Shown: piece after piece, positions 22,407-32,503 of the stretch | How positions within the stretch are numbered: the stretch's first letter is position 1 | Layout of the letters: each line of letters begins with the position of its first letter | NCBI RefSeq assembly: GCF_033473495.1 | Contig: NC_088935.1 | Coordinates: 4,836,001 to 4,900,000 of the forward strand | Direction: 5' to 3' | Length of the DNA: 64,000 nt | DNA from: Cercospora beticola | Lineage: Eukaryota; Ascomycota; Dothideomycetes; Mycosphaerellales; Mycosphaerellaceae | Program-made: the position numbers and the translations under genes | The notes under the pieces: model-generated | Databases searched by the model: none | The model's input: only the letters and a program-made list of their open reading frames with translations | Told to the model about the DNA's origin: nothing

Positions 22407-24192
22407 CTAAGCTGGTGGAGGAGGTGGAGGTACGTCGTTGTTGGATGGAGGTGGTGGAGGAGGAATGTCCGCTGGTGGTGGTGGAGGGGGAACGGCATCG
22501 TATCCTCCAGACTGCTGCTGCCATGGAGCTTGTTGTGGTTGCTGCCATGGTGCTTGCTGTGGTTGTTGCCATGGTGCTGCACCGCCGCTGCCACCTCCGC
22601 CACCTCTCGCCCACGGAGCAGGTCCTCCCGTCGGACCTCCATATCCACCGTCGTTGCCTCCACGACTCTCCCATGGGGCAGGACCGCCTTGACGAGGTTG
22701 CTGCCAGGGAGCAGGAGCGCCAGTTGGACCACGCTGCCAAGGAGCAGCTGGACGAGCACCGCCGTTCGCATCAGCTCCGCCAGCTTCGTATCCAATTTGT
22801 CGCTGCGGCACTGAAGTATCCAAAGCAGGCGCACCTCCACCACCAATCTCGTTCATGAGTCTCTCGTAGTCTCCCTCGATAGCATTCTGAGGACCACGTG
22901 GTGGTATATCGCGCCCAAAGTTACCGCGTTGACGATCTGGACAATCACGAGCCATGTGGCCAGCGTTGCCGCAGACACGACAGATGATGTTCGCAGTGTA
23001 GTTACGCTGCTGTGGGCAGTCGTACTTTCGGTGTCCAATCTCGCCGCAGTTCTGGCAAGCCTGGTTCTCATCGTCACGAAGAGTACCGTTGAGGGCCGCA
23101 AGCTCACGGAGCTGGTTGCGCTTCAACTCGTTCTGACCTTCTGGGATAGAAGCGGCAGTCTCGATGACATTGTGAATCAACTCTTTCGCCTTGTTGACCT
23201 TCTCTTCAGTGTCTGCCATGATCAAGCAGTGTAGATCTTCGTCCTGGTTGCTGGCGTGAGCGGCATCAGATTTGCCCTTTCCTTCCTTCACCGAGCCTTT
23301 ACCACGGATGGCAATCTTGGCGCCGGACTGAGTCTCCATCTTCTTGAGCGTGTTACCACGAGGGCCAATGAGCAGGCCGACTGTTAGTAGAAAAAAGCTA
23401 AGTGTTAGTCATTGTCATGTGTGATAAAGGTGCAGTGTGAGTTAGCAAGGGAGGGTTAGTACAGCTTTTGATCGCTGTAAACAACAAGCAGTGCAGAGCA
23501 TTGACCAGAAGTCGTTGCATGGTGAGGGTTAGTGGGTTAGAAAGCATACTGAAGTTAATCTCCGGGTAGTCGTTGACCGGCACGTAGACTTTCTCTTGAG
23601 TCTTGGTGGGTCTCCTATAGTCAGATGGCGGGTGATAGCTAGGGATGATCTTCATCGCCTTTTCAATCAACTTGTGCCGCTCATCTTCTAGTCTCTTTCT
23701 GTAGCGGTACTCGCGCGTGTTCACACGGCGACCGAAGTTGTCGTACTGAGGCGGAGGGGAAGGAGATCTGCGCGCGTTAGGATTTGTGTCCTGGACCTGG
23801 AGATGGGTAGACTCGACGTACCTGTCGCCGTCGGCTGGCACAACATCGTTAATGCGCAGCTTCTGGCTGATCTCCTCGATTCGCAGATGCGTCACGTAGG
23901 CGTCCAGCTGTTCGGCTGTCATAGCCGCAGTGATGGCAGTCGGCAGGTTCATCAAGCCCGCGGCCTTGTTATCTGCCGCATCACCCCATCGGTTCCTCTT
24001 GCGGCGCTTCTTGGTGCCGTCCGGGTTGAGCTCGACGGGCTTGCGTGGTTCTGGGCTGCGACCGCGCTTGTTGTCGCGTGGTGCCTCAGCATCGCCTGCT
24101 CCGCCGGGGCCGTCATCATCGCCGAAGCGTCGACGCGGTCCGAGCGGAATCGTATTGGCGCCGGTCTGGCCGACGTTGGATCTCCACGACAT
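22407..24192 (-). CDS. BBP: branchpoint-bridging protein (BBP/SF1/MSL5)
   Basis: Two exons, 24192-23550 and 23380-22407, give 538 aa; the 169-base intron splits the KH domain and the join reads INF-IGLLIGPRGNTLKKME. Near the N-terminus KKRRKRNRWGD is the U2AF-ligand motif that binds U2AF65, and RRSPSPPPQYD is the conserved SPSP site. The KH-QUA2 RNA-binding core (YPEINFIGLLIGPRGNT, GAKIAIRGKGSVKEGKG) is followed by two CCHC zinc knuckles, CQNCGEIGHRKYDC and CRVCGNAGHMARDC. The C-terminus has seven APW repeats with Gly/Gln and three polyproline runs. The protein recognises the intron branch site in early spliceosome assembly in the nucleus. Very secure call. Confidence 0.95.
23381..23549 (-). 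promoter_or_regulatory. BBP intron carrying six branch-site-like CTAAC motifs
   Basis: Reading on the minus strand the intron begins GTATGC, contains TTCTAACCC, CACTAACCC, TACTAACCC, GCTAACTC, GACTAACAC and TACTAACAG, and ends with CAG immediately after the last one. At 169 bases it is about three times longer than most introns in this window. The last TACTAAC is too close to the acceptor to serve as a normal branch point. The motif is the binding site of the protein the gene encodes. Confidence 0.7.
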
Positions 24193-24586
24193 GATGTGGG
24201 TGTTGCGTTGAGGTTAGTGGTCGTGTAAGTGTCGAAGTGGAAGCTGACTTGAAGCTGTCGCGCACTTTCTCCTTCTCCTTGTCACGGGCACCGGATACTT
24301 CCGAAAACTAACGGCTTGGCAATTCTGCCGATGGCCGACGAGCGCAAGTGCAAGAATAAATGCAACGTTGAGGGACCTGACAATTTGAAGCATGGGTATT
24401 GAAGCAGAATCTCTGCGAATCATAACGCTATTTAGGATATCTTGCAGCACGCCTTGTACACGTGCGAAAACCGAGCTACGGCGCCATGTGAAGTTATTGG
24501 CATCTCTAACAGCAGCAACACCAGCAAAGTCATTCCCGAACAGCCATTTTCAGCGACATTTCCATCGTCATCACGTAGACACAGCT
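24193..24586. other. intergenic, BBP promoter and kelch gene 3' flank
   Basis: About 390 bases between the stop of the kelch-BTB gene and the start of BBP, both on the minus strand. No further element was recognised. Confidence 0.45.
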
Positions 24587-27500
24587 CTAGTTGGCCGCAA
24601 TTCCTAGTCCCACACGACCTTCGCCAAATCCATCTCGGCCTTTCTCGCGCATGCGGCGGCCTTCCATCAGTCCTCGCAGACCGCGCTTCTGCAAACCGAC
24701 GACAGAGCTCAGGGCGCCGTTCCATACGTCTTGAACGTCCTTGTTGCTACGAGTAGAATACTCGCTCTCACTCATGCTCGCGGTTGATGATGCACTCATG
24801 GGTTCCTCGTCCGTGTCCTCAGCGGCACGTGGGCCGGGTCTGAGCGTGTTGCGAACGCTGCGACCGTTGGCCATGTCTGTGTCAATGCGCAAGCTTGACA
24901 GCGATCGAGGGTTGGCAGTCTGATCGCCATTCAGCAGACCTTCCAGGCCAGCAAGACTGGCCGTTCGGACAGGAATATCACTTTGATGAATTGAGCGAGC
25001 ATTTGCGGCGAAATGGACACTGTCACCACCCCCTGCACCCATGGCCGCAGCGTTGAAGATCGCTGCAGCATTGCGGCCGTCAAGACATTGATGCAGGCGC
25101 TCGATCGTGGCTTCTTGCAAGCCGTCGATCTTGTATGGTCGTGCAAGTTGCAGGAGCGAGCAGAAAATTTGCGGCGTAGCCAGTGGATGTGGCGGCGAGG
25201 GTAGCGTCGAAGTGTAGAGGTAGTGTAACAATGCATGCAGTGTTGGTGCCGTATGCGGTAGGTACAGCAGACGTGGCCGCGATGTTGCTGGGGCATTACG
25301 CGTGTCTGGTAGACTCGTATCCGTGAGATTGGAGTTATTGGTTAGAGTCGTCGCGCCCGAGGTGGCAGAGCTCAGTGAAGGTGTGATGGTGATGCTGGAG
25401 TTCCGAGAAGGGTGTCCTGCAGCGGTTGCGCGCAGTGTGGCGGTATCAGCGCCATTTTCAGCCGTCATCAATGACTCTCGAAGAAGCGTGATGAAGTGCG
25501 GACCCCATCTCCGAGAGATCAGTCGCGAATTGACGGGCACCCGCGTTCCATCAATAGCGAGGAAGTCCATATCTGCAAGCTCCCGCACACCCAGCGCTAG
25601 CTGCCCAATGTCTTCTGCAGCCGCTGAGAGCAGACGACCGAAAGCGGCATCATCCTTGGACTGTGGCACGCGCTGCGGCAACACGCTTGGGATTGCGCTA
25701 GCAGATACGTACGCAGAGGTGGGTTCTGCGACCCGCGGGTTCTCGTATAACCCAAAGGCTTCCAACTCGACTACGCAGATGTTTGAAAAGTTGATGCGAC
25801 GATTGTTGTAATCATCGACCAGGCTTCGCTTGCGGTTGCCCAGGATCACGAACGCGTTGCGTCGTGACCAAAGGACACCACGGTTCCAGCTTCCTTGGCT
25901 GAAAATGCTGCCACCAACATCGATGCGACTCCATGTCAGTGTGCGCAGATCGAGAGCCCAAAGCGCGTATTCCTGCTTCGACGAAGTCAGGAAAGTACCA
26001 GACACGACGAAGTGGTTGTCGATGATGCCGCCGTTTGGAAAGCGAAGACCAGGTGGTGAAACGACTGTCTGCATGGGCTTCTCTATGAGAGTCCCGTCCG
26101 TAAGTCGTACTTGCAGTTCCAGTTTCACATCCAGGAAGTTGTAGTTGGAGTATATCAGCATCGGTGAACCAGAGCCAATCGTAGTCGGTTCCTCATCATC
26201 CTCATCCATGTCAGCTTGAGCGTGAGGTCCGGCACCGATTTGTGTTGCACTCATCGTGGTCAATGGCGTGACAACGCTGCGGTACGCACCGCAGCTACGT
26301 CCCATGCCTGTTGTGCCCGTCCATTTCAGACTTCGCAAATTGAAGACGCTAATTTGCTCAATGTAGTGGTTTGCGGAGTCTTGTCCACCGACCACGATCA
26401 TCTCTGCGCCGCCCGTCCCATCTAGATCGACGCCGAGGGTTCCCTCGTTTGGATTTTCTCCCTCCGGATTGTGATGAATTGCAGACATGGGCGCGTCGCG
26501 AGATGCGAATACTGCTGATGATGGTAATATTGAGGCACAATGGGCGTATCGACCTTGCGGGGCATCCGGTGTGTTGACCTTCGTCCACTTCTGACTTGGC
26601 ACGTCGTAGATGTGAATATCGGACATAACGATAACTTCAGGTTGCGCATCAGATGCTGCCTCTGGCGGAGGTGCTGGAGACATGCCGCCGTAGCACACCA
26701 GCTTTGTGTCGCCAAGCGCGCAGACGCTGTGAAAGTATCGCGGTGGTGGAATGTCACCTATTGTTTCCAGCTTCGTCCAGTGCCGGCGAATGAGATCGAG
26801 TTCATACAGATTTGCGGTCAACTGCGGTTTCGTGCGTGAGAGCCGCCTGCCGCCAAAGACGTAGAGCTTGTCCCCTAGCACAGTAGTGGTCGCACCGACA
26901 AGGGGAAGTGGTTCGCGACCAGTTGTACGATGCACGTTGCATACCAATCCAGACAGCCCGGCAGAACTTGACGACGCTGGTGCAGTTTGGGGATTTGCAG
27001 AGCTGACAGACTGTGAAGGTGTATGTTGCCCAGGACCATCGTCACCCTGTGTCGACTCGGCCTCTGAAGCAGACTCGTATTCTGACCGCATGCCAACCAG
27101 GCTGACTTGGCTGCTGTGCGCACTGATATTTGAGCGCGAACCATTTTGACTAGGGGGATACAGCTGACCCGACGTTGGCCGAGAGGCATTGGAGTCCATG
27201 GTGTTCGCTCGACTTGACTCGGGCGTGGCAGACATGGTGAAAGGCGAAATGGGCGCTAGCTCGAGCGCAGGAAATTCCAGTAGCGGCTCTCGTGGCGATG
27301 GGCTATCGCGGTCTTTCTGGCTCGGAACAGCCCAATCTGGACGATATGTGATCTCTATGGGCACATGCCTCGGTGCTGTACGGGTGCTAGGAGGGCACGC
27401 CTCGACAGATGGTAGTGTCGGTGCGTGCGATGATGTTGGTGAAACGCTACTCGGTGTCGAGAAGGTGAAGGATCCGGAACTGGGCTCAGATTCCGAAGGA

Positions 27501-27916
27501 ACGTAGGAGTACTCGCTGGGAATGACGATAGGCACGTGTTTCGGCCGTGAGGAGGATTTCGACTTGGCGGATGAAAGCGATATCGAGAGATCGAATGAAT
27601 CGTGAGGCGATGATCCGAATGTCGAGATTGAAGCTGAACGAGGAGCGAGAGACGATGTATCGGACGCCGGCAGGGAAGGTTTCCTCTCGCGCGTGAATGC
27701 AGTTACCCAAGACCTTGAAGACAATTGAGCGGCGGACTTCTTCTCTGGCTTTGGCTTCTTTCCCGATCTGCTGCTATCCAAAGATCGGCCGGCGGTGGAC
27801 TGGGTGTCTGCGGTCGAGGGACGGTCTTTGTTCTGCTTGCTGGACTTTGGCCTGCTGTGCTGAGGGCGATCCTCAGCGGCCGCTGGGAAAGCGAAAACCC
27901 CTAGAGGAACAGACAT
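24587..27916 (-). CDS. kelch-repeat and BTB protein, Ral2-like
   Basis: A single exon of 1,109 aa from ATG 27916. Residues 1-330 are Ser/Pro-rich and disordered. Residues about 335-760 carry kelch blades: GDKLYVFGGRRL, TKLVCYGGMSP, EMIVVGGQDSANHY, NHFVVSGTFL and AFVILGNRKR. Around residues 800-1000 there is a BTB-like segment split by a Ser/Thr insertion: ADMDFLAIDGTRVPVNSRLI, then LLHYLYTSTLPSPPHPL and ARPYKIDGLQEATIERLHQC. This architecture fits fission-yeast Ral2 and animal LZTR1, kelch-BTB proteins in Ras signalling. The C-terminus is basic and disordered. Domain call firm; the Ras link is by family only. Confidence 0.8.
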   Translation of the reverse strand: MSVPLGVFAFPAAAEDRPQHSRPKSSKQNKDRPSTADTQSTAGRSLDSSRSGKKPKPEKKSAAQLSSRSWVTAFTRERKPSLPASDTSSLAPRSASISTFGSSPHDSFDLSISLSSAKSKSSSRPKHVPIVIPSEYSYVPSESEPSSGSFTFSTPSSVSPTSSHAPTLPSVEACPPSTRTAPRHVPIEITYRPDWAVPSQKDRDSPSPREPLLEFPALELAPISPFTMSATPESSRANTMDSNASRPTSGQLYPPSQNGSRSNISAHSSQVSLVGMRSEYESASEAESTQGDDGPGQHTPSQSVSSANPQTAPASSSSAGLSGLVCNVHRTTGREPLPLVGATTTVLGDKLYVFGGRRLSRTKPQLTANLYELDLIRRHWTKLETIGDIPPPRYFHSVCALGDTKLVCYGGMSPAPPPEAASDAQPEVIVMSDIHIYDVPSQKWTKVNTPDAPQGRYAHCASILPSSAVFASRDAPMSAIHHNPEGENPNEGTLGVDLDGTGGAEMIVVGGQDSANHYIEQISVFNLRSLKWTGTTGMGRSCGAYRSVVTPLTTMSATQIGAGPHAQADMDEDDEEPTTIGSGSPMLIYSNYNFLDVKLELQVRLTDGTLIEKPMQTVVSPPGLRFPNGGIIDNHFVVSGTFLTSSKQEYALWALDLRTLTWSRIDVGGSIFSQGSWNRGVLWSRRNAFVILGNRKRSLVDDYNNRRINFSNICVVELEAFGLYENPRVAEPTSAYVSASAIPSVLPQRVPQSKDDAAFGRLLSAAAEDIGQLALGVRELADMDFLAIDGTRVPVNSRLISRRWGPHFITLLRESLMTAENGADTATLRATAAGHPSRNSSITITPSLSSATSGATTLTNNSNLTDTSLPDTRNAPATSRPRLLYLPHTAPTLHALLHYLYTSTLPSPPHPLATPQIFCSLLQLARPYKIDGLQEATIERLHQCLDGRNAAAIFNAAAMGAGGGDSVHFAANARSIHQSDIPVRTASLAGLEGLLNGDQTANPRSLSSLRIDTDMANGRSVRNTLRPGPRAAEDTDEEPMSASSTASMSESEYSTRSNKDVQDVWNGALSSVVGLQKRGLRGLMEGRRMREKGRDGFGEGRVGLGIAAN

Positions 27917-29885
27917 CTGCGGTCAGCTCGCGGCCTAACTGTTCGTTGAGGTATGATGTAGAATAAGAATAAATTTCCGTGGTACTGCGGAGCAGGCAGA
28001 GCAACGTTGCAGGTGGAGGGGCAGTTAGGTCTCAAAAGCACATCAAGGGAGGAAGGGGAGCACATCACGACGATATGCACATGGAGAGCGGTACGGCATA
28101 CGGCCAGGGCCTGTCTTCGTCGTCGTTACGTGTGGCTCGGGCGCTCCATCTCCCATCGGGAAGCGCTGTGCGCTGGTACTTGGTGGGTTTCGGAGCAAAG
28201 CGCGCAGTGCTAGGCAAGCGGAAGAGAGCGTTTGACGGTCGTCCATATGCAGGTGTCCTGCTGTGCCATGCCATCGGATGCTTTTGCTGCTTGTGTTTGT
28301 TCCTCGCGACGGCAGGGATGAACTTCCAGAGGGGCCAAATGGGACCAGATCCGTACGGCACAGCGAAGCGACAGTTGACAAACGAACTCACCTTCTCGGA
28401 TTGGTCGCGGCCAACAAACCGGGAGCTGAGGTGCAGTTGTTTGGCTGGCGGATTAGGCCATCGATATCCGTGTGAGGTTCGATACAAGCGGTAGTGGTGA
28501 ATCAAAGGGAAAAGCTCGCTTACGACGCCAATCAGTCGCGTCGCAGGTGCACGAGCCATTGCCGTCCGTGGCAGCCTTGCTTCCACATTCCGCTTTGCGC
28601 TCTCACCAACCAACCAGTTCTACTTATTCACGCGAGCGAGGAAGAAGTTCTGCGCAAAGTGCCTCTCGCCCTCGATCATGTCAGACATTGTCGCAGAATC
28701 AACCCGAGGATGACAGCAAGGCAAGGCGATCGCCCGCCAGATGGTCAAGAGTGTCATGCATGTCATCGTGCTTCAACGTCAGCCTCCATCGCCGGATGCG
28801 GACAGCAGTTCATCGGCCCATATGCATGCTGCCTTCCGCCCAATGAGCGAAATATGAGGTCCAATATGGCTGTTGCTGAGGCTCAGAACCACGGCGACCT
28901 GGGATCCTCGCCCATTCGCCTGCCTAATTTCGACCACCGGAACCGCACCGAGGATGTACGGGCCTGAGTTGCATTGCAGGAGGCGATGTCCTTTTTCAGG
29001 ATTCTACCGTTCCCATTTATCCGTTGCATTTTGGTGCCGATCATATCTTCTACAGCTCTGCATCAAGCTAGTCTACCGTTATCGAATCTCACATGCAAAC
29101 AACCACATGTTGCAGGGTCAACTGCCGCAATCTCTTCCTTTCTTGATCTCTGCCGGGCTATTGGGTTGATGGAGCTGATTGCAGGCTAGGCATCTTGACT
29201 TGGTCATGCTGTGGTGTCGTCACCATTCATTTTGTAGCATAGCTGGGCTTGAGATGTTTCTACTTCAAACAACACACTTCATTTCCGAGCCGACGCGGGC
29301 GACTTCCATCTTTCAGAGGGAGCGGTCCAGACGATGAGCAATGCTCAGACACGAAGTTCGGCGGCCATGCTCGATCACGTTTTGCTGATCTCCCCATGGG
29401 AATTCTGCTCATTACCGGCGGAGGCATGCCGCTCGATCACCGTGGTTGTGAAACGCCTTGTCTCTCTCGAAGGAGCGGGTATTGATGTACTGGTTCCACG
29501 GGCAGACGCATGCTCTATTGCGCGTCAACGCGCCCATTTCGTTCACAATGTTTGCAGAGATCGCACGCAATTGAACGACACGCTCAGTGCCAATGAACGC
29601 GTCTCGTAGTCAAGAAATCCGCACCAATACACGAATTGTACCAAGTATTCATGAACTTTCATTTCAGCGTATCTCTTTATTGGAGCAGATGCTCTACTTC
29701 CACATCCACGCTTGAAGGGTATCAATCGAGCTCTGTAGCCATTGCCATTCCGGACTCTCCTTGGCTCTGAGCTCTTCTCAGGTCTGCAGCTCATGGTGTG
29801 TGAGCGAGCTTCCTTAGTATCCCGTGTCAGTCACCGGGCGGCCCCACTCACTTTCCCACACGCTTCTGAAAAGCATTTGGCCGGT
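27917..29885. other. intergenic, about 2 kb, no supported gene
   Basis: Several open frames of 70-180 codons overlap on both strands (for example 28065-28613 minus and 28494-28967 plus), but they start at non-ATG codons, are Arg/Ser/His-rich and carry no domain. The left end is the kelch promoter, the right end the 3' flank of the peroxiredoxin gene. A long leader or noncoding RNA cannot be excluded. Confidence 0.4.
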
Positions 29886-30733
29886 TCAGACAGCAGCAGA
29901 AGTCTCCTCCTTTGGCAGAGGAGTGAAGCGGAGGTATGGCTTGACGATGTTGATCTTGGGGAAGAGCTTCTCGGCCTCTGGGGTCTTGATGCTTGGGTGG
30001 ACGATGACATCGTCACCTGGGACCCAGTTGATTGGGGTGGTGACCTTGTGCTTGTCGCCAGTCTGCACAAAATTCAGGTTAGTCTACTGTTTTCGTCCCG
30101 CAATTTGCTCTGGAAGTATGCAGAGAGTATTTTGCGCGCGAATCGCAACAGAATGCTCAACTTACCTGGAGCGAGTCAACAACACGGAGAACCTCAGCAG
30201 TGTTGCGACCAGTGGATGCTGGGTAGGACAGAATCAGGCGGATAGTCTTCTTTGGGTCAATGATGAACACGCTGCGAATGGTGAAAGCGATGCCCTTCTC
30301 GTCAACGTTGGTGGCGTCCTGGTGGTCGATCCTGTGTATTTCTAATCAGCTCTCGGAGCTCTCTTCGCCCTACTCTTCCGCCAACTTACATGTCGTATGC
30401 CAAAGCGACCTGTCTCTGCTTGTCGCCAATGATTGGGAAGCGCAAGTTGCTGCCAGAGATCTCGTTGATGTCCTTGATCCATCCGCCGTGGCTCTCAATG
30501 GTGTTTGCAGAGAGACCAATCAACTTGACACCACGCTTGGTGAACTCTGGCTCAAGCTTGGCGAAAGCGCCGAGCTCGGTGGTGCAGACTGGAGTGTAGT
30601 CCTCTGGGTGAGAGAAGAGGACGACCCAGTTGTCGCCGATGAACTCGTGGAAGTCGATGGGGCCGTTGGTGGTCTCGGCCTGGAAGTTGGGGGCGATGCT
30701 GCCGAGGCGGAGGGGCTCTGGACGTCCGGCCAT
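29886..30733 (-). CDS. 1-Cys peroxiredoxin (Prx6/PRX1 type)
   Basis: Three exons, 30733-30390, 30331-30166 and 30062-29886, give 228 aa; introns of 58 and 103 bases with GTAAGT donors. The active site PEDYTPVCTTELG holds the peroxidatic Cys. GLSANTIESHGGWIKDI and IIDPKKTIRLILSYPASTGR are the conserved Prx6-type sections. The C-terminal extension (TTPINWVPGDDVIVHPSI) is typical of the 1-Cys group and no resolving Cys is evident. These enzymes reduce H2O2, organic or lipid hydroperoxides using glutathione or thioredoxin. No N-terminal mitochondrial presequence is visible (start MAGRPEPLRLGS), so a cytosolic form is likely. Confidence 0.93.
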
Positions 30734-31274
30734 TGTGATTTGAGTGTAGGGTCGCGGGAGTCCGGGTATTCAAAAATTGATTCTGTGATTGAGATGTTGC
30801 TGAAGAAAGATGCAAACTGGTGGAAGACGCGTGGCAATGTTGGTGATTAATGAGCAATGGGCAACATTTTTCTACGTAGCTTGTGACCCCACTATAGCGC
30901 ACGATTGCGTGATACAATGTCCACGGGTAGATCACAGTCCACGAAGCTCACAGCAGAGCCAGGCTAGAAACACGACTTTCCACTTGTCTCTCTCACCGAC
31001 CATTATCCACTTGGCCAATGTTCCACAGTGTCTTCATCTCCGGACGCGGCTGCCCCTCCATCTCTAGGCCCAAAGCGGCGTTCCAAGGCACATGTGCCAC
31101 TTGGCGGGGTCGCGACCTTTGTCTTGGTCTTTCTGCATGCTTCTGTCACCTGCGAGGAGGCTGATCCGTCGTGTAATCGCACTGGCGGACCTTGCAGGAG
31201 TGCTCAGTTGTGCAGACAATAATGCCACTGCAAGCGATGTGAGCGTGCGCCACACTGGATGATTCAGCAGCCGC
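30734..31274. other. intergenic
   Basis: Promoter of the peroxiredoxin gene and 3' flank of the next minus-strand gene. No other element was recognised. Confidence 0.45.
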
Positions 31275-31829
31275 TCACGCCACACGCTCCTGCCCTTCGA
31301 GCAAGTCCATCAACGGCACTCCCGCTGCTCCCTTCCAAGAAGTATCCCATCTCCCTTGCTGCCGCTTCGTTTCGACATACCCACGAGCTTCTCTCTCCAC
31401 GACGTCCCAATCGTCAAATTTGCTGGAGATCGCGTTTCTTCTTCGCAATGCCTCCCATGCATCTTTGACCCATGATTTGCAGCTGAACGATGCAGCCCCT
31501 TCCGCAGCTACAATGCCCTCATCTTCTGTGTAGATAGGTATGCTGTCAAAGATCTGCTGTATCTCCTCTGCGGATTGCAGCACCTTGGCGACAACCACCC
31601 GAGCCAGAAGGCGAGGTTCGTTCTCGAGGCTCGCAATCACAGTCCGCTCATATCTCCAAGGACAGCTCGCATGGCCCGAGTCATCAACCTGCCATGTATT
31701 CTTCACGTGGTGTTTGACGACCGGCACCGTGTCATGTTTAGGAGCGACGAACAGAGCATAATGCGGGCTTTCTGGATGCTTTGGACGTGCGTATACGGCA
31801 AGCTGAAGACGTGGCTTATTGCGAGTCAT
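31275..31829 (-). CDS. hypothetical protein, DUF6914-like
   Basis: A single exon of 184 aa. The N-terminal half reads YARPKHPESPHYALFVAPKH, then VVKHHVKNTWQV and CPWRYERTVIASLENEPRLL, a pattern I associate with a fungal family of unknown function (DUF6914). The C-terminal half contains SCKSWVKDAWEALRRR. No signal peptide or membrane segment is present. It is divergent from the MFS transporter at 32504. Coding status is good; no function can be given. Confidence 0.7.
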   Translation of the reverse strand: MTRNKPRLQLAVYARPKHPESPHYALFVAPKHDTVPVVKHHVKNTWQVDDSGHASCPWRYERTVIASLENEPRLLARVVVAKVLQSAEEIQQIFDSIPIYTEDEGIVAAEGAASFSCKSWVKDAWEALRRRNAISSKFDDWDVVEREARGYVETKRQQGRWDTSWKGAAGVPLMDLLEGQERVA

Positions 31830-32503
31830 CCCAGAGCGGTCGCGCTGTACTTGGAAGGGCGTATGCTCATCAGCAAAGCAGTCAGATGATCAAAGATGCT
31901 GACAAACTCATGTGCTACCACCTTGAATCGCCCCAAATGTTGGAGTTACTCCAATGTGTTTCTATGCCTCCAGCTCCAGTGCCGACTGCGAGCCATCGGA
32001 TCCGCTCTGCTGTGCCTCCGAAACTCGGCCGGCCATTGGACACTTCTCTCCAATCACAACGTCTATTGTGGAGTTCCCCATCCTCTTGGACCGACGACCG
32101 CAGCGATGTCGTGTGGAGAAGCGATGCTTGATTTTTGCCTCTGACGCAGATCACGAAAATGTCTGCTGCTCTGATGGACGACCGGAGGGCTCCAGCATCG
32201 GCGAGTATGCTACCAACGACTTCTCAAGCAGATGTAGCTGCGCCAAACCGAACTTATCCATAGGTAAGCTCCAATGTCGCAAGGCGTAAACATTCGCGCG
32301 CTTGGTATGCAACGGAACTCGGCTCGCTGCGTCGGCCACATGGCGTTTTATAAGCGGCTTGATGTGATCGACAATCTTAGCTCACCCTCAGTGCTCGTCT
32401 CGAACGCCGATTATTACGACTCATCTTTTCCCTTGACAGCTTTACTTCTGTTCTTCGTCCTCTCACATGCGCGCGTGCGGCTGCACGAGAAGCAGTGGCC
32501 ATC
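31830..32503. other. intergenic, divergent promoter
   Basis: Shared upstream region of the DUF6914-like gene and the MFS transporter. TTTATAAG at 32347-32354, about 150 bases before the transporter ATG, is a possible TATA element. No gene was found. Confidence 0.45.

Noticed and set aside
28065..28613. Minus-strand frame of 182 codons upstream of the kelch gene
   Set aside because: Non-ATG start, overlapped by several plus frames of equal quality, no recognisable motif.
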